Positions 11,328-24,104 are shown, numbered from the stretch's first letter. The stretch: DNA of 39,938 nucleotides from Paraglomus occultum (GCA_910592205.1 CAJVPJ010000149.1:1-39938); one strand, 5' to 3'. The notes: generated from the sequence alone by a model not told the origin. Translations and numbers: made by a program.

Positions 11328-14300
11328 ATGACAAAAGACGAACCATCGCAAACAAACTTACAACCTGACTCAAAATCTGAAGAGTCGGAAAATTCGTTAT
11401 CAGGCAATACCGAAGTAAATGTTGATGATCTGCCTGCAATAGCTCTTGATCAAGATGTAATGCGAGTAATAGAAGAACAAACATATGTCAAGTCTGGCAA
11501 GATATCGTACATTCAACTATATTCTTATGCCAAACCTCTCGATTGGTTTCTTATGTCTGCTGGAATAACGTTTGCCGTAATTGCTGGAGCAACTATGGTA
11601 TGTAGAATAATGAATATTAATCTCTAGCGATTCACAGTGCATAATACTAAAAAAAAATATATTACAATTATAGCCACTTAGTACGATATTATTCGGTAAA
11701 ATGGTAGACGTTTTCACTTATTATCAAGAAGGGCTTACCACTCCGCACGATTTCCAAACCAAGATAAACCTTTACGCTCTCCTCTTTTGCTGTCTGGGGG
11801 TTTTATCTTTTGCCACGACATATTTATACATGTCAACATGGACTTATACCGGAGAAAGGTAATGATCGTTATTGCCCCGTGATTATGCCCCCCGTCTTTC
11901 GATTTACTAATTAAGTAAGGTCTACTTCACAGAATCACACGTGAAATTCGCGAACACTACTTACAGGCTACATTGCGACAAAATATCGCTTACTTTGACA
12001 AACTTGGTGCAGGAGAAGTAACTACGCGTATCACTACCGATACACACTTGATACAAGATGGCATTAGCGAGAAAGTACCATCATCGACATCTTATGCGGC
12101 ACAATTCATAACTGGCTTTATAATTGCATTTACACGAAATTGGAAGTTAACGCTTGCAATTGCATGTGTTATACCTCTCATAGTAACGTCAGCTTCGACC
12201 ATGAACAAATTCAGCTCTCTATTTGTGAAGAAAAGTTTGGGATTCTACTCGCGAGCCGGAAATATAGCAGAAGAGGCAATATCCACCATTCGCACTGTCG
12301 TGGCCTTTGGTTCGCAAAAGAAGTTATCCAAATTATACGACTCGTATCTTGACGATGCAAAGCATCAGGGAATTAAAAAAGCGCTTGTTACTGGTGGTGC
12401 GTTTGGTGCAATATTTTTTTTCATATACTGTGCCTATTCATTAGCATTCTGGTATGGATCTCGACTGCTGATGCAAGACCAGCTGTCACCTGGAATTATC
12501 GTGAACGTATTCTTTGCCGTGATTATTGGGTCATTTGCACTAGGACATATTGCTCCTGATCTGCAAGCTTTCTCGTTTGCTATTGGCGCCGGATCAAAGA
12601 TATTTGAGACTATCAATCGTGTTCCCCCAATCGACTCTATGAGCGAGGATGGACTAAAGCTGGAAAAAATCAAAGGTAGAATTCAAGTAAAGAACGTATC
12701 CTTTATATATCCTGCAAGACCGAACAAACAGGTACTTGATGATGTGTCAATCGACATTGAACCCGGGACCACCGTTGCTCTAGTTGGTGCGTCGGGTTCG
12801 GGAAAAAGTACAATTGTGTCTCTGGCGCTTCGATTTTATGATCCCGTTAAAGGGCAAGTGTTATTGGATGGTCATGATATAAAATCACTCAACCTCAAAT
12901 GGCTTCGTCGGCAAATGGCACTAGTAAGCCAAGAACCTGTCCTATTCAATACCACAATATCGGGAAACGTAGCCCACGGTCTGATTGGGTCTCATTTGGA
13001 AAATGTTACAGGAGAGAAGAGACAAGAATTAATTGAGAATGCTTGCAAGATGGCGAATGCACACGATTTTATCATGAAATTACCAAATCAATATGAAACA
13101 ATAGTTGGTGAGCGAGGGTTTTTGTTGTCTGGAGGGCAGAAACAGCGCATAGCCATTGCTCGTGCCATTGTAAAGAATCCCCAAATATTGTTATTGGATG
13201 AAGCTACCAGTGCACTGGACACACACAGCGAGGCCATCGTACAAGATGCTATCGACAAAGCGTCCAAGGACCGCACAACAATAGTAATAGCTCATCGATT
13301 ATCAACAATCAGAAACGCAACCAAAATTGTAGTTATGAGCGAAGGTAGTGTAGTAGAAATGGGCTCACATGACGAGCTCATGGCCAAAGATGCGGCATAC
13401 GCTCGACTTGTCGAAGCACAAAAAGTAGAAAATGATAGAACCGAAGTAACTACTTTGGAGGATATAGACGAAACCAAGAAATTACAGATAGACATTGTCC
13501 CCGAAGAGGATGTAAATATAGGTCGAATAGTACCAAATAGAGCAACATCAGTATCATCGGAAGTGCTCAAGAAACAAAAAGAAGACCTTGAAGCAAACAC
13601 TAAAAAAACTGATCAGTACTCGACATGGGAGTTGTTCGTCAAAGTTGGACGCATGAACCGCTCAGAACTTCCACTTATCATTTTAGGTCTATTCTCATCA
13701 ATGGTATCTGGCATCATACATCCGATATTTGCCATAATATTCGCTAATATACTTTCCACGTTCTCCAAGACTGGCGACGACCTTCGCTCGGGCGCCAACT
13801 TTTGGGCCCTAATGTTTCTTATCATTGCGTTTGCCATCCTTTTGTCTTATTTCACCCAGAACGCTGCATTCGGCTTTTCGGGAGAACGACTTACAGTGAG
13901 AACAAGATCCATGTCATTTGCGGCAATATTACGACAAGACATTGAATACTTTGACGATGAGAAACACAACGTTGGTGCTTTAACAAGTGCACTATCTCTG
14001 GATGCTACCCAAGTGAACGGGTTGGCTGGAGCGACAATGGGTACATTACTACAAGTATCAACCACTATTATTGGTGGATTAATCGTTGGGTTTTCGGTTG
14101 GTTGGAAATTGACTCTTGTGTGCATGTGCTGCATTCCTCTTCTTATTGGATCCGGTGCTTTGAGAATGAAAATGCTTAACGGTTTTCAAGCAAAAACTAA
14201 ACAGGCTTACGCAGATTCTGCTCAGGTTGCGTGCGAAGGTGCTGCCAATATACGTACTGTTGCCTCGCTTACTCGGGAAGAGGACCTCGCAGAGCTATAT

Positions 14301-15383
14301 CGTAGACATCTGGATGGACCAATGCGTGAAGGTGTCAAAAATGCATTCGTCGCGTCGAGTGTATTTGCTTTCGCTCAATGTATCATTTTCATGACCAATG
14401 CTTTAGCGTTCTGGTATGGTAGTCACTTGTTTAAGACGGGAGAATACGACTTGAAGAAAATGTTTACCGTATTCATAGCTATTATCTTTGGGTCCATGTC
14501 TGCTGGGCGTGCGTTTGCGTTTGCACCCGATATAGCCAAGGCCAAGTCCTCGGCTGCCTCGATCATTTCTCTGCTTGAGCGTGTTCCAAAAATTGATACC
14601 TGGTCAAAGGAAGGAAGAAACTTGGAGGAAATTGAAGGACAAGTCGAATTTATTGACGTACATTTCCGTTATCCAACAAGACCCCACGTTCCGGTATTAA
14701 GAGGATTGAATATCAAAGTGAAACCGGGTCAATTTGCTGCTTTAGTTGGCGCTTCTGGTTGTGGAAAGAGTACGACCGTTGGCCTGACCGAAAGATACTA
14801 TAACATTACTAGTGGGAGGATTGAGGTGGATGGCATTGATATTACGACGGTTAATGTAAACGATCTACGTGAACATATCGCATTAGTAAGTCAGGAGCCT
14901 TCACTATATGACATGACGATAAAGGAGAACATATTATTTGGAGCGAAACCAGGACAATCACCAACTCAGGAAGATATTGAAAGAGTTTGTCGTCAAGCCA
15001 ATATTCATGACTTTATCGCTGACCTCACTGATGGCTACAATACTCGAGTGGGAGGCAAAGGTACACAGCTTTCAGGTGGACAAAAGCAGCGTATTGCTAT
15101 CGCCCGTGCATTAATAAGAAATCCAAAAATACTATTACTTGATGAAGCAACGTCGGCACTTGATTCAAGGTCAGAACGAGTAGTGCAGCAGGCTCTTGAT
15201 GCCGCTGCTAAAGGAAGAACAACCATTGCTATTGCTCATAGACTATCTAGTATACAGCATGCAGATATTATATACGTTATTAAGGAGGGTGCAGTACATG
15301 AACAGGGAACTCATAAGGAGTTAATAGCGAAGAAGGGCTTGTATGCTGAAATGGTTCAGGCACAAGATTTGCATGCAACTTAA
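11328..15383 (+). CDS. ABCB/P-glycoprotein-type full ABC transporter (multidrug or peptide exporter)
   Basis: Exons 11328-11597, 11674-11858 and 11933-15383 give 1301 aa, arranged TMD-NBD-TMD-NBD. The first NBD has Walker A GASGSGKST (437-445), a VSQEP Q-loop, signature LSGGQ (550-554), Walker B ILLLDE (570-575) and the H-loop His at 606. The second has Walker A GASGCGKST (1091-1099), signature LSGGQ from 1198, ILLLDEATSALD and AHRLSS. Both ATP sites look catalytically complete. Length and order match fungal Pmd1/Ste6 and animal P-glycoproteins, which export hydrophobic compounds or lipopeptides across the plasma or vacuolar membrane. The N-terminus is hydrophilic and acidic up to about residue 65. 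The substrate is not inferable. Two introns interrupt the first membrane domain. Only 116 bp separate its stop from the convergent ADP-ribosylglycohydrolase. Confidence 0.95.
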
Positions 15384-15499
15384 TGATAATTACATATAAT
15401 AATGATCACTTATAATATTGTAAAGCAATCAACTTGTATTAAAATAAAAATTTATTTCTAAATAAAATACTAATGATAACAATAATAATTAAGTCAGGT
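15384..15499. terminator. Shared 3' region of convergent genes
   Basis: 116 bp between two stop codons. AATAAAA at about 15440 and a further AAATAAAATA serve as likely poly(A) signals for the + strand transcript. The opposing transcripts probably overlap here. Confidence 0.5.
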
Positions 15500-17261
15500 T
15501 TAGTGCGTCTCAGAAATCGTCTCTTGACCGTTACCATTGACATTCGCAAGAACTTGTGCCCATAGTCTGTCAATCAAGTCGCTTAACCAGTCTGTAAACC
15601 TTAATCCTGTCAACCATTCTTTAGGGAGTTTGTTGTATCCTATTCTCGAGCCTAACAGGGCGCCTGCGACAGCAGCTAAATGTGGACGAACATTGTGTAC
15701 GTACCGAAATTGAAACGTATGTCGTATAACGTGCATCAGTTATATTTGTCAGTGTAATTTGCAATCATCTCGTCTAAATAATACTCACCATTCGTATCAG
15801 AATCTCCAGCCTCTAACACGAGTTCCGTAATGATTCTCTTAAATGCCTCGCCCTCGCTGTCGCATTTGGACAGATCACGCGTGAAGCAATAAAGCGCGGA
15901 TCCAAGACATTTATACACGTATCCAATAGCATTATGTTCGTCTAGATCGAGTGCGGCAATATTTGGAGGAAAGCAATGCTGTAACAATTCTCCTTCACCA
16001 GAATTAGTCTTTAAATTCGGTCTAATACGTCCTGGATCCGTCTCTTCGGTCTCATTATCCATTGGCGCGACGACCATAAATTTATACTTATTGACTACGT
16101 TTTGGGTCAACGTCAACATCTCATCATCCGCGCCAAAAGTATCCATCCCGGGAGGAGGATTATTCGGTATTGTCGGTTTCTGTCGGGGAGTGAATTGTGG
16201 TCTCGTAGATAGTCTTGTTACCCATCTGGGGGTTCTTTCATTTGAAGATCTGCCAAGCAATGAATTACCAAAATCCGAAAGTCTCCTCGCAATCGAGCGC
16301 CTTGGTACTGCTTCGTTTTGTTCTGCCGTCGGCACTTCGCTCACACTTTCCTCGTTATCTATGTTTTCTTCGGGGCGATTTCCTGGTATTCCTGATCGCA
16401 TCCAGTTTATCACATCTTCGTCTTTTATTTCCTCACCAGAGCCTTGCGTTTCTCCTCTCAATATTCTCGAAACGATGACAGTACATATCACGCTTGCGAC
16501 ACAACACCTTGGATCAGCATGAGTAACTTTGGTCGCTTGTAAAGTCTGTTTAATCACCTGTTTCTCATCCCAAAAATAAGGTACGCCTAGTACAGCTGTT
16601 CGCATTAACGCTCCATTCGCGGCCATATTTTTGCCAAACTGATTCCACACTTCCCATGCTGCTTGATGAGGAGCGAAAAGGAATTTAGGGTGCGAGAGCA
16701 CCGAACCGACAGTCAAACCGATGCCAAATGGTGGTTTGTCATCAAGTTCTGGAAAGCCATCTTTTGCCCAAATTTTTAGTCTGTTGGCAAAGTCTTTGGT
16801 AAGTAAGCGGCCTTTTTGTGAAAGAAGTGATTGAACGAGGAGAATTTGTTGATCTGTTTACAAAAAATGAAACAGTGGGGTGTTAAGACTAGTATTTTTT
16901 GCAGATGTCATAGAAATGAATAGCTCTCGACTGTATGCTTACCAGTGTCATCAGTCCAATCACCGCTTTGCCATCTGGCCCTGTGGTTGTCTAGGTAGAA
17001 AGGATATCCATCCTCTGTACCAAACTTTATTGGTCCAAGACCATACAGTTCTCTGGCTTGGCTCTTACTAAAAAATTCTGTGGAAAGGCCAATCGCATCA
17101 CCGAGTGCAGCACCTGCAACGAATTTTGGTCGTTTGGATGTATTAATATTAAGGAAGCAAGAGAATTTACATCAACGAGCTCAATTACCAAAAATAAGTC
17201 CCTTGACTTTGTTATAAACTTCCTTAGACGGAAGCTGACTGATATTAGAAGGCAATGGCAT
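15500..17261 (-). CDS. ADP-ribosylglycohydrolase family protein (DraG/ARH type)
   Basis: Minus-strand exons 17261-17189, 17113-16943, 16853-15789 and 15675-15500 give 494 aa. GAALGDAIG (25-33) and DWTDDTDQ (76-83) near the N-terminus and DTNAAVAGALLG (434-445) near the C-terminus are the metal-binding signatures of the family, which removes ADP-ribose from proteins or small molecules using two Mg ions. Each is recovered only after splicing: intron 2 falls inside TDDTD and intron 3 inside DTNAA. HADPRC (193-198) is also family-typical. Residues about 218-325 form a charged, Ser/Pro-rich insert not needed for the fold, so this protein is longer than the usual 300-350 aa. The true substrate could be ADP-ribosyl-Arg/Ser, O-acetyl-ADP-ribose or other ADP-ribosyl conjugates. 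Confidence 0.88.
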
Positions 17262-17901
17262 GCAGAGAATGAATCCTTGACCGCAGTTACGGTTCCATTT
17301 TGCTTATCGTCATTTTACTGGTCGGAACTTTCCTTTTTGTTGAACTGGTTTAAGTCGCAAAGTTGCATTCTGTACTTCGACACTGAACGCCCATAAAACT
17401 GTCCCCGCTGTATATTTATGCAGTTATTTTTGAGTTGCTGACGAAATTGTTCAAACTTTAAGTTTCAAAAACCTCAATAAGTACATAGTTATCGTGTTCT
17501 ATTACGCCATACATAGAGACGTTTGTAACAGGATTTTTCATCAATAATTCGGGAAAAAATATATATTATTCAAATATTTACTTGTTCCGTATAATGCTTC
17601 CAAATCCTTAATCATGGCTATTTATTATTATTCTTGTAGCATTTTTGGGATTAGGCCGAGAACAGTCATTGCCTTATCTAACGCTTGAATGCCATCTGAC
17701 CGGAATGTTTGATGGACTATAGAAAAGAATGTGATTCCAATATGAAATTTTCGCAAGCTTTAGCTAAAAATATTAACAGCTTTTCATTATTTTTATCCAG
17801 TGTCGAAAATTGGGATGACAATAATTTATTTAAGTTGGGTAGTTTACACTACTATGCTACACAATCAGTCGATTATACATGTCTAATTGCATAATGTACA
17901 T
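17262..17901. other. Intergenic region, nothing recognised
   Basis: 640 bp between two minus-strand genes. Small open frames at 17058-17396 and 17709-17894 on the plus strand lack any signature; the first overlaps antisense to the ADP-ribosylglycohydrolase 5' exons. It should hold the 3' end of the nucleoside hydrolase's downstream neighbour and that neighbour's promoter. Confidence 0.35.
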
Positions 17902-19543
17902 TTACTGGCTGTCTTCGATATCGACGTCAAACACGCCTTTGCAAAAATCCTTTAGCACTTTCCCAGGTTCACATCCAACACACAGTTCCACATTATTTGC
18001 AAACTGTTTACTCCATACTCCAAACGCTGCCGTTTGGCGAAACAATTCCATATCAGCAAACCTCGTCTCTGGTCTTCTGTCTACGACACACATGCCTCTC
18101 GTATAATAGCCCTCTGGTTCTACTCTTACGTCTGTGAATTCAGTCTTCCAATGTGATCGTCCCATTATGATGTCAATCAACATTGCGACGACAGCCGGAT
18201 CATGAAGCTGGATAGCTCCCGACGCCGTATTGACGTAGGCATGTTCGAGAAAAGTTGACACGAACAGAGATAAAGGCGACGGTTTCCGTGTTACATAGTC
18301 AGTTACGTACGATTTGGGCAGAAGGATCTTTGATGACACTGGAACGGAAAGTTGGTCAGATAGAATAGAGATGACCATTATTCTTCCCAAGCGAATATAT
18401 GATGAAATAATAATAACCTTCTATAGGAATCATGATAACGTGCAATGGTATAGCATTTCCATCTTCAAGTTCCTTTCTCCTGTGCTCAATGCTTTCATTT
18501 GGATCATAGCCCTTTGTGGCGCCTACAATCACATTAGCTGCGTGCGGATCAGCAAAAAAGTTGAACTCTGCTACAGGGGTAGTATTCCCTTGACTATGGA
18601 CCGCTCCTCCCAGTAATATTATTTTATCAACTCTGGAAAATGTTTCTGGATCTTTCTTATATGCCAGGCCCAAGTTTGTCAGTGGCCCAAGCGCTACGAT
18701 AGTGACCGTAAGTGGAGGAGCAGTCTGTAGTTGGTATAGGATTTCATCTGCAGCTGATCGAGAAGAAATGGTACACAGATGAGAAGATGTTTCACCCTTG
18801 AGTATAGATTCCCAGTTCGATGGAGTGTAGAAAGGGTGCTGAAAAGAAAGGGCGGTCTATTAATGTAGAGCGAACAATAGCGTATACACATATTATGAAA
18901 CTAAAGCCTTTTAGTGTTACCGTAGTATGAATCTCTCCGAAGCCGTCCTTTCCGTGGTAGTAAGTACCATGAGATCTCTTCGCTTCCAAAGGCTTATCGG
19001 CTCCTTTTTAATTTCAACAATACATAATACGTTGATTAGGCAGGCTATCATCCGATCCTTCAATGACACCCATTGTTTCTGCATACCAATTGCGACTATC
19101 GGTTTGGCTTTAGTAATGACGGTAGTCATTGTATCCATTTCATTTCCCCAATTCTTATCATCTCCTTCCGGTGGTCTGGCATTCTTAATGTGGTTAACCT
19201 CAGCTTCGAGAATGTGAAATACTGTCAGCGCGTTTCGCGAAGTCAATTCTACACTAGTATTCCCTATCGACGAGAACGTAATCGCAATTAATAAAAATCA
19301 TGTTTTGCAGACAAGACATTAGTAGTAATCGCATACCAAAAACTGTAGTTATTGCCTTGATCTCTAAAACAGGCGACGACAAAGCCAGAAGAAGCGCAAG
19401 CGCATCGTCTATCCCTATATTATTTATGATGTTTGAAATTCCGACTCGACAAGAAAGCACTTGAATGAAAACCTATTCGATGTTATTCCGACAATACCAG
19501 GGTCAGTATCTATTATGACAGGTATACGCTCCGTAGTTTTCAT
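17902..19543 (-). CDS. Inosine-uridine preferring nucleoside hydrolase (IUNH family)
   Basis: Six minus-strand exons, 19543-19498, 19414-19337, 19263-19087, 19003-18921, 18838-18418 and 18338-17902, give 413 aa. After splicing, DTDPGIDDA (12-20), the calcium-binding aspartate cluster of the family, is formed exactly across intron 1. Other conserved stretches are GADKPL and HGKDGFG (formed after intron 3), ALGPLTNL, KIILLGGAV and EFNFFADPHAA. These enzymes split ribonucleosides into base and ribose in purine/pyrimidine salvage. The protein is longer than bacterial members (about 310 aa), mainly from extra sequence around PPEGDDKNWGNEMDT and after the DPHAA motif. It lies 222 bp downstream of dUTPase on the same strand. 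Substrate preference cannot be read directly. Confidence 0.9.
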
Positions 19544-19713
19544 GATAGAACGGACTTGTTGCGTTCAATGATAAGAAATACGGAGCAAACTATCGGGGCA
19601 TGATGTAATTGTACTCAATCGGGGGTATCATATGATGCTATTGTGCTTTTATTATTACAACAGTATTACAGGATAGATATTAATAATTAAAGGTATGGGG
19701 GGTATGGGTTTTT

Positions 19714-19735
19714 CCTCTCTCTCTCTCTCTCTCTT
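19714..19735. repeat. (CT)n microsatellite
   Basis: About ten consecutive CT units in the short gap between the nucleoside hydrolase start and the dUTPase stop. On the minus strand it is a GA run and may lie in the nucleoside hydrolase promoter. Confidence 0.85.
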
Positions 19736-19765
19736 TTCTTTGAACGATAACCACGTTTAAGCAGA

Positions 19766-20532
19766 TTATCGGATTCCGGTTGAACCGAATCCACCATTTC
19801 CGCGTGCAGTGTCACTAAGCTCCTGTGTTGGTATGTAACAGGTTAAAATTGAAATCGGATTATTTAAATATGCGGCTATAAAATCAATACTTACTCCTAC
19901 TTCGATAACATCGGGAGTACATATTCGTTCGAGAATTAATTGAGCTATGCGTTCTCCTTCGCAGACTGTAGATTAATTAGGATTGTCAACATTGGGGACA
20001 TTACCAACTTTATAAAGCAAAAGGGAAAAAAATACAATACCCTGATATTCGTGTTCGCTAAAGTTAAACATAAGAATGCCAACAGGTCCACGATAGTCGG
20101 CATCTATTACGCCAGCTCCGCAGTCCAAGAAATGTCTTAATGCTATAAAAGGAACCATTTCAGTGTTAGCAAATTTATTAGATAATTTAAGGGACATACA
20201 TCATCGTGCTCGCATACCCAATCCGCTCCTTGGTGCAACTCGCCCATATGTACCCTCTGGTACGCAAATAGACAGATCAGTCGGAACTACAGCTTTACCA
20301 TGCGCGGGTATAATCGTATTCGTAGAACTATATATAAAAGAGACCATTACATTATCTTGTCAATAAATTTCTTTCTCAATCATGTCCAGTATGCGACATG
20401 TTCTGCGGATGAAATAACAATTTACCTATACAAATCATATCCAGCGGCTTGAGACGACCCACGCTTTGGCAATCTTGCCTTCTCACTCAGCTTTTTGACT
20501 AACAGTGCGGGACTCTTGTTGTGTTTATTCAT
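19766..20532 (-). CDS. DUT1: dUTP diphosphatase (dUTPase)
   Basis: Five minus-strand exons, 20532-20426, 20327-20218, 20142-20041, 19965-19895 and 19822-19766, give 148 aa, the normal length for the trimeric enzyme. All five dUTPase motifs are present: AAGYDLYS (29-36), PRSGLA (68-73), GVIDADYRG (83-91), GERIAQLIL (110-118) and the C-terminal [10 protein letters not shown] (137-146). The enzyme converts dUTP to dUMP and pyrophosphate, keeping uracil out of DNA and feeding dTMP synthesis. Introns interrupt motifs 1 and 2 and the region before motif 4, yet every junction rebuilds the motif. The start is the only Met before the conserved PALLVKKLS segment. It diverges from the cullin-like gene. 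Confidence 0.95.
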
Positions 20533-21451
20533 TGTTGAAGAATCAAAGTTATTAAAATGTAGCCTGTCCCAAGAGCTATTACTTTTATACAGTTGACGTC
20601 AACACGTGCACATATGCTATTGACCAATAATGCATCACATTGCTTGTTGTCGTGAATCTCGCGCCTAAAAATTGTTTACGGAAAACAAAGACAAACCGCG
20701 TCCGCACATATGCGTGTAGTAAAAACAACTCGAAAGCGATAAGAATTGGCGATCGCGACTATTTTAGAATACATCGGAATTTTCCACGTCGTGCATAATA
20801 TGCTTTCGTTGTTTATTATAGATTAACATTCACAATTTAGCTATAGATTCACGTAAGCAAAGATCTGAGCTATTCAAATTCTAAATGCATAGTCGAGAAA
20901 GGCGCGTTCAATTATACTTTGTTGCACGAGCTTCTTTTTGGGCATTTGGATTTCTTGTCAAGTTTGCATTAGCTGTTAGTTATCACGTGTTCCAACATTG
21001 AGTGTACTTTCGGGTTTGAAGCGTTTTTTCACAACACCACAAATAATCCAGCAATAACATTATAAATATGAAAGCATTTATGTCCTTTCCCAGTATACCC
21101 AGCCGTGGGATTTGTAATATACAGAGTAAGGCAACAGCAGATAGCTTTTAAAGATAATTTATCGTGAGAAGTCTTAAATTTTACGAGTACGCACCAGCTG
21201 AGATCAAATAAACCAAGTATAACACAAGACTTGGCTTTACATTAGTCAGGTGTCTCAATTTGACATGTGCCATCGTGATTAGCTGCTTTAAATACGGGAA
21301 ATTAACGAATGGCAACTACAACATCCTTAGTTTTTTAATTGACATGTGTCAGTTTTAATTGGCCATGCATGATTGGTGGAGAAATTGAGTATTCAAGCGG
21401 AATCAAAACCTTAACTTGCCCTTCTCTTGTCCATACCAAATATCTTGAGTA
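20533..21451. promoter_or_regulatory. Divergent intergenic region, dUTPase / cullin-like gene
   Basis: 919 bp without a recognisable gene. AT-rich. TGACGTCA-like sequence (TTGACGTCAAC) is at about 20593-20603, about 60 bp upstream of the dUTPase start, and could be a CRE/ATF-type site. That reading rests on the motif alone. Confidence 0.3.
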
Positions 21452-23447
21452 ATGATGTCAGCTAACGAGAATAATATTCCAGCGTCAACCTCAATCGAAA
21501 TTATATGGAAGTTTTTGGAAGAAGGAATAGACCAGATCATGAGTAAACTAGAGCAAGGGTTGAACTATAAAAAATATATGGAATTGTATACGTATCCTTT
21601 TGCTAAAGGATTGAGTCCAGTTGTAACGAAATGTAATGGAAAAGCGTAATAGAAGTTGAATGGGACAGAATATGGCTGATTATTGGTACGCGCGCGCGAA
21701 GAATTCTAAAACGTTTAGAGTGATCTGTTGTTTAATGATGTACACATATCCGTGGTTTTTTTCTACCCTTTTTTTTTACCTCCTTCAGAAATCCCGTTTG
21801 CTCCTTAACTGTCGTTCATAATTTGACAATCAAGTGGAATTTATAATTATTGTGGTGATGCTCTAGGTAAGCGAGTGTATGTTGATCGGTAAGGGATGCT
21901 TACAAATAAACAGAAACGTTTATTCTACATGTCTGTTTTCTGTATATCTTTTTCTAGGTGCAAGATCAAAGGGAGGCGATTTATATAGTCGTCTTCAAGA
22001 TTATTTCGAAAGATATCTTGATAAAATCAGAAAGGTCAGTTATTAATTGATCAGCCTATATACTTACTGCTTACGGTTGAGGATGATATCACTCATATTT
22101 GCAGCTGTGCCCCTTATGAAACAACTGTGGATGTTCGGATGTAGGACTCGGTACAATATACAGATGAGAATTTATTACGACATTATGCGAAACAATGGGA
22201 GAGATACAAAGCGGCATCGACTTATATAAACCATGTATTCAGATTTCTTAACCGTCATTGGGTGAGACACAAAATCGATGAGGGTCACAATATATATGAC
22301 GTCTACACGGTAAACTGTCAGCAGGAGCCTTTTCGTTTATATGTCGTTTCCTTGATTGCTAATCACTGTCTATACTACCGTGTTTAAGCTTGCCATTATC
22401 TGCTGGCGTGAGAGCGTGTTCAACCACGTTCAGCATCAGATGACAACAGCCGTGTTAAAATTAATCGAGAAAGAGAGAAACGGCGAGATGGTTGACGTTA
22501 GGTTAATAAAATCTGTTATAGGTTCATACGGTAAGACCGCTAAACTATAGAGATAGGATTTGGTAAAAATAAATTGACTGATCAAATTGTACGTTACCTA
22601 AACAACGAATACTTTAATAGTTTCTCTTGGACCAGATAGTGACTCACTTGAAGTATACAAATCACACTTTGAACTACCATTCATCGAGGCCAGCCAAGTA
22701 TATTATAAAGCTGAAGCAGGGAAGTTACTCGAGAAACATAGTATCACAGATTACATGAAAAGAGTCGAGACAATATTATCTGAAGAGCGAGATCGTGTTG
22801 TGTCATACTTGAATCCAAATACCGAAAAACCGGTATGTCATTATTATTTTTTTATTTGTATTGTTCATGCTCTATAATAAGTTTCTTGTCGTATACTTAG
22901 CATGCTTATCATTGCTATAGCTTCTTAATGCTTGCGAAGATATACTCATTAAAGAACACATGAATAGTATGTGGACGGAATTTCAGAATTTACTCGACAT
23001 GAATAAGCTTGATGGTAATTCCTTTTTTTTAGTTCATCAACAATAGAATAAACAAATTCTTATCTCTATCATTTCTGTAGATTTGCGCATAATGTATTCT
23101 TTTCTGTCGCGAATTCCAGGAGGTTTAAATCCATTATGCACGCAATTTGAAGAATATATGCGAAAACAAATGGTAAATTTTCAATATCGCATTCGTATGC
23201 ATCAACTAGGACTATAGTTAATTATTGTACATATTCAATATTCTAGCGCCCTGGAATGACCGAGACGACCCTAATTCAAGTTTATACAAAAAATTCCGAA
23301 ATAGTGCGGATAGTCTTTCGTGGGGATGAAGAGTTTGTTGCTTCGTTGGACAAGGTATCTTATGAATTGTCTGTTGCTCGCAGAATAAATCATATTCATT
23401 CATGTGATTTATATTAATTCTAGGCGTGTCGTGAATACCGCAAGTAA
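21452..23447 (+). CDS. Cullin-1-like protein, N-terminal half only
   Basis: Ten exons, 21452-21591, 21835-21866, 21958-22034, 22145-22309, 22389-22530, 22621-22832, 22921-23014, 23081-23172, 23247-23354 and 23424-23447, keep one frame and give 361 aa. IWKFLEEGIDQIMSK and YMELYTGIYNYC match the N-terminal adaptor-binding helices of CUL1/Cdc53. WERYKAASTYINHVFRFLNRHWV, the EVYKSHFELPFIEAS segment and FRGDEEFVASLDKACREY continue the three cullin repeats. At ACREYRK the frame stops. The whole C-terminal part is missing: RBX1-binding cullin homology domain and neddylation lysine. I find none of it in the following 650 bp. The stop might be read through by a donor inside CAA|GTAACA, but no next exon is visible. 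It may bind SKP1-like adaptors without recruiting a RING, or be a recent truncated paralog. Confidence 0.82.
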
Positions 23448-24104
23448 CAAGACTGCAAAGTTTTTGTTTGTTGCGAGATATGCGGTGCCATAGTATTAGC
23501 CAAGTGCGATATTGTTGTGAACACTTAATCATATGATCTAATCATGACATTTTATTATCATCATTATTATTATTAACGTATATTTATAAATCAACCACTT
23601 TTTGACCCTGGGGTGACGATAACTCCTTATTAGACATATTCGCGTATGTCAGGGTCCTTATTGATACATGCAAAGTACAAAAGAGTCGTTTTTTATAATA
23701 ATAAGTAATAGAAAGGTTAATAATCAATCTATTTTCAACGCTAGTGATGCCATTTTACAGATAACAAAACATTAAAAATTTGCCAATAAGTAAGTATTTG
23801 AAAATTATAGGCTTTGTGTGTTATTTTACGGATATGCTGGACTGAAGGACGGGAGAAATGAACGCTACGAAAGACCACAGGTACAAGATTTCAAGGTCTT
23901 ACAATACAAACTCACCTTTACATGAAACGATTAACATTCCAATCTTTGCCTAAAAACGCGCGTTTTCATGCTTGTAGACATCCTTTGCCTAAAAGTGTCA
24001 TTCTATGTTACATTTTCCTAATAAAGTTAGTTCAAGTCGAAAAAAAAAATCCATTTACATTTAAAAACTCACGTTCAGCGTTTTTTCTCTTAGGTTTATT
24101 CAAA
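23448..24104. other. Intergenic region after the truncated cullin
   Basis: 657 bp with ATT-rich runs at about 23553-23575 and no cullin-like coding. The frame of UTP11 is open upstream from 23922, but the stretch is unlike UTP11 proteins, and a CTCTTAG acceptor just before the start suggests a 5' UTR intron. Confidence 0.4.

Noticed and set aside
12434-15226. Several minus-strand frames inside the ABC transporter
   Set aside because: They are antisense shadows of a long, well-supported coding exon.
23922-24104. 61-codon in-frame N-terminal extension of UTP11
   Set aside because: The family starts at the Met at 24105, and an acceptor-like CTCTTAG just upstream suggests a non-coding leader.
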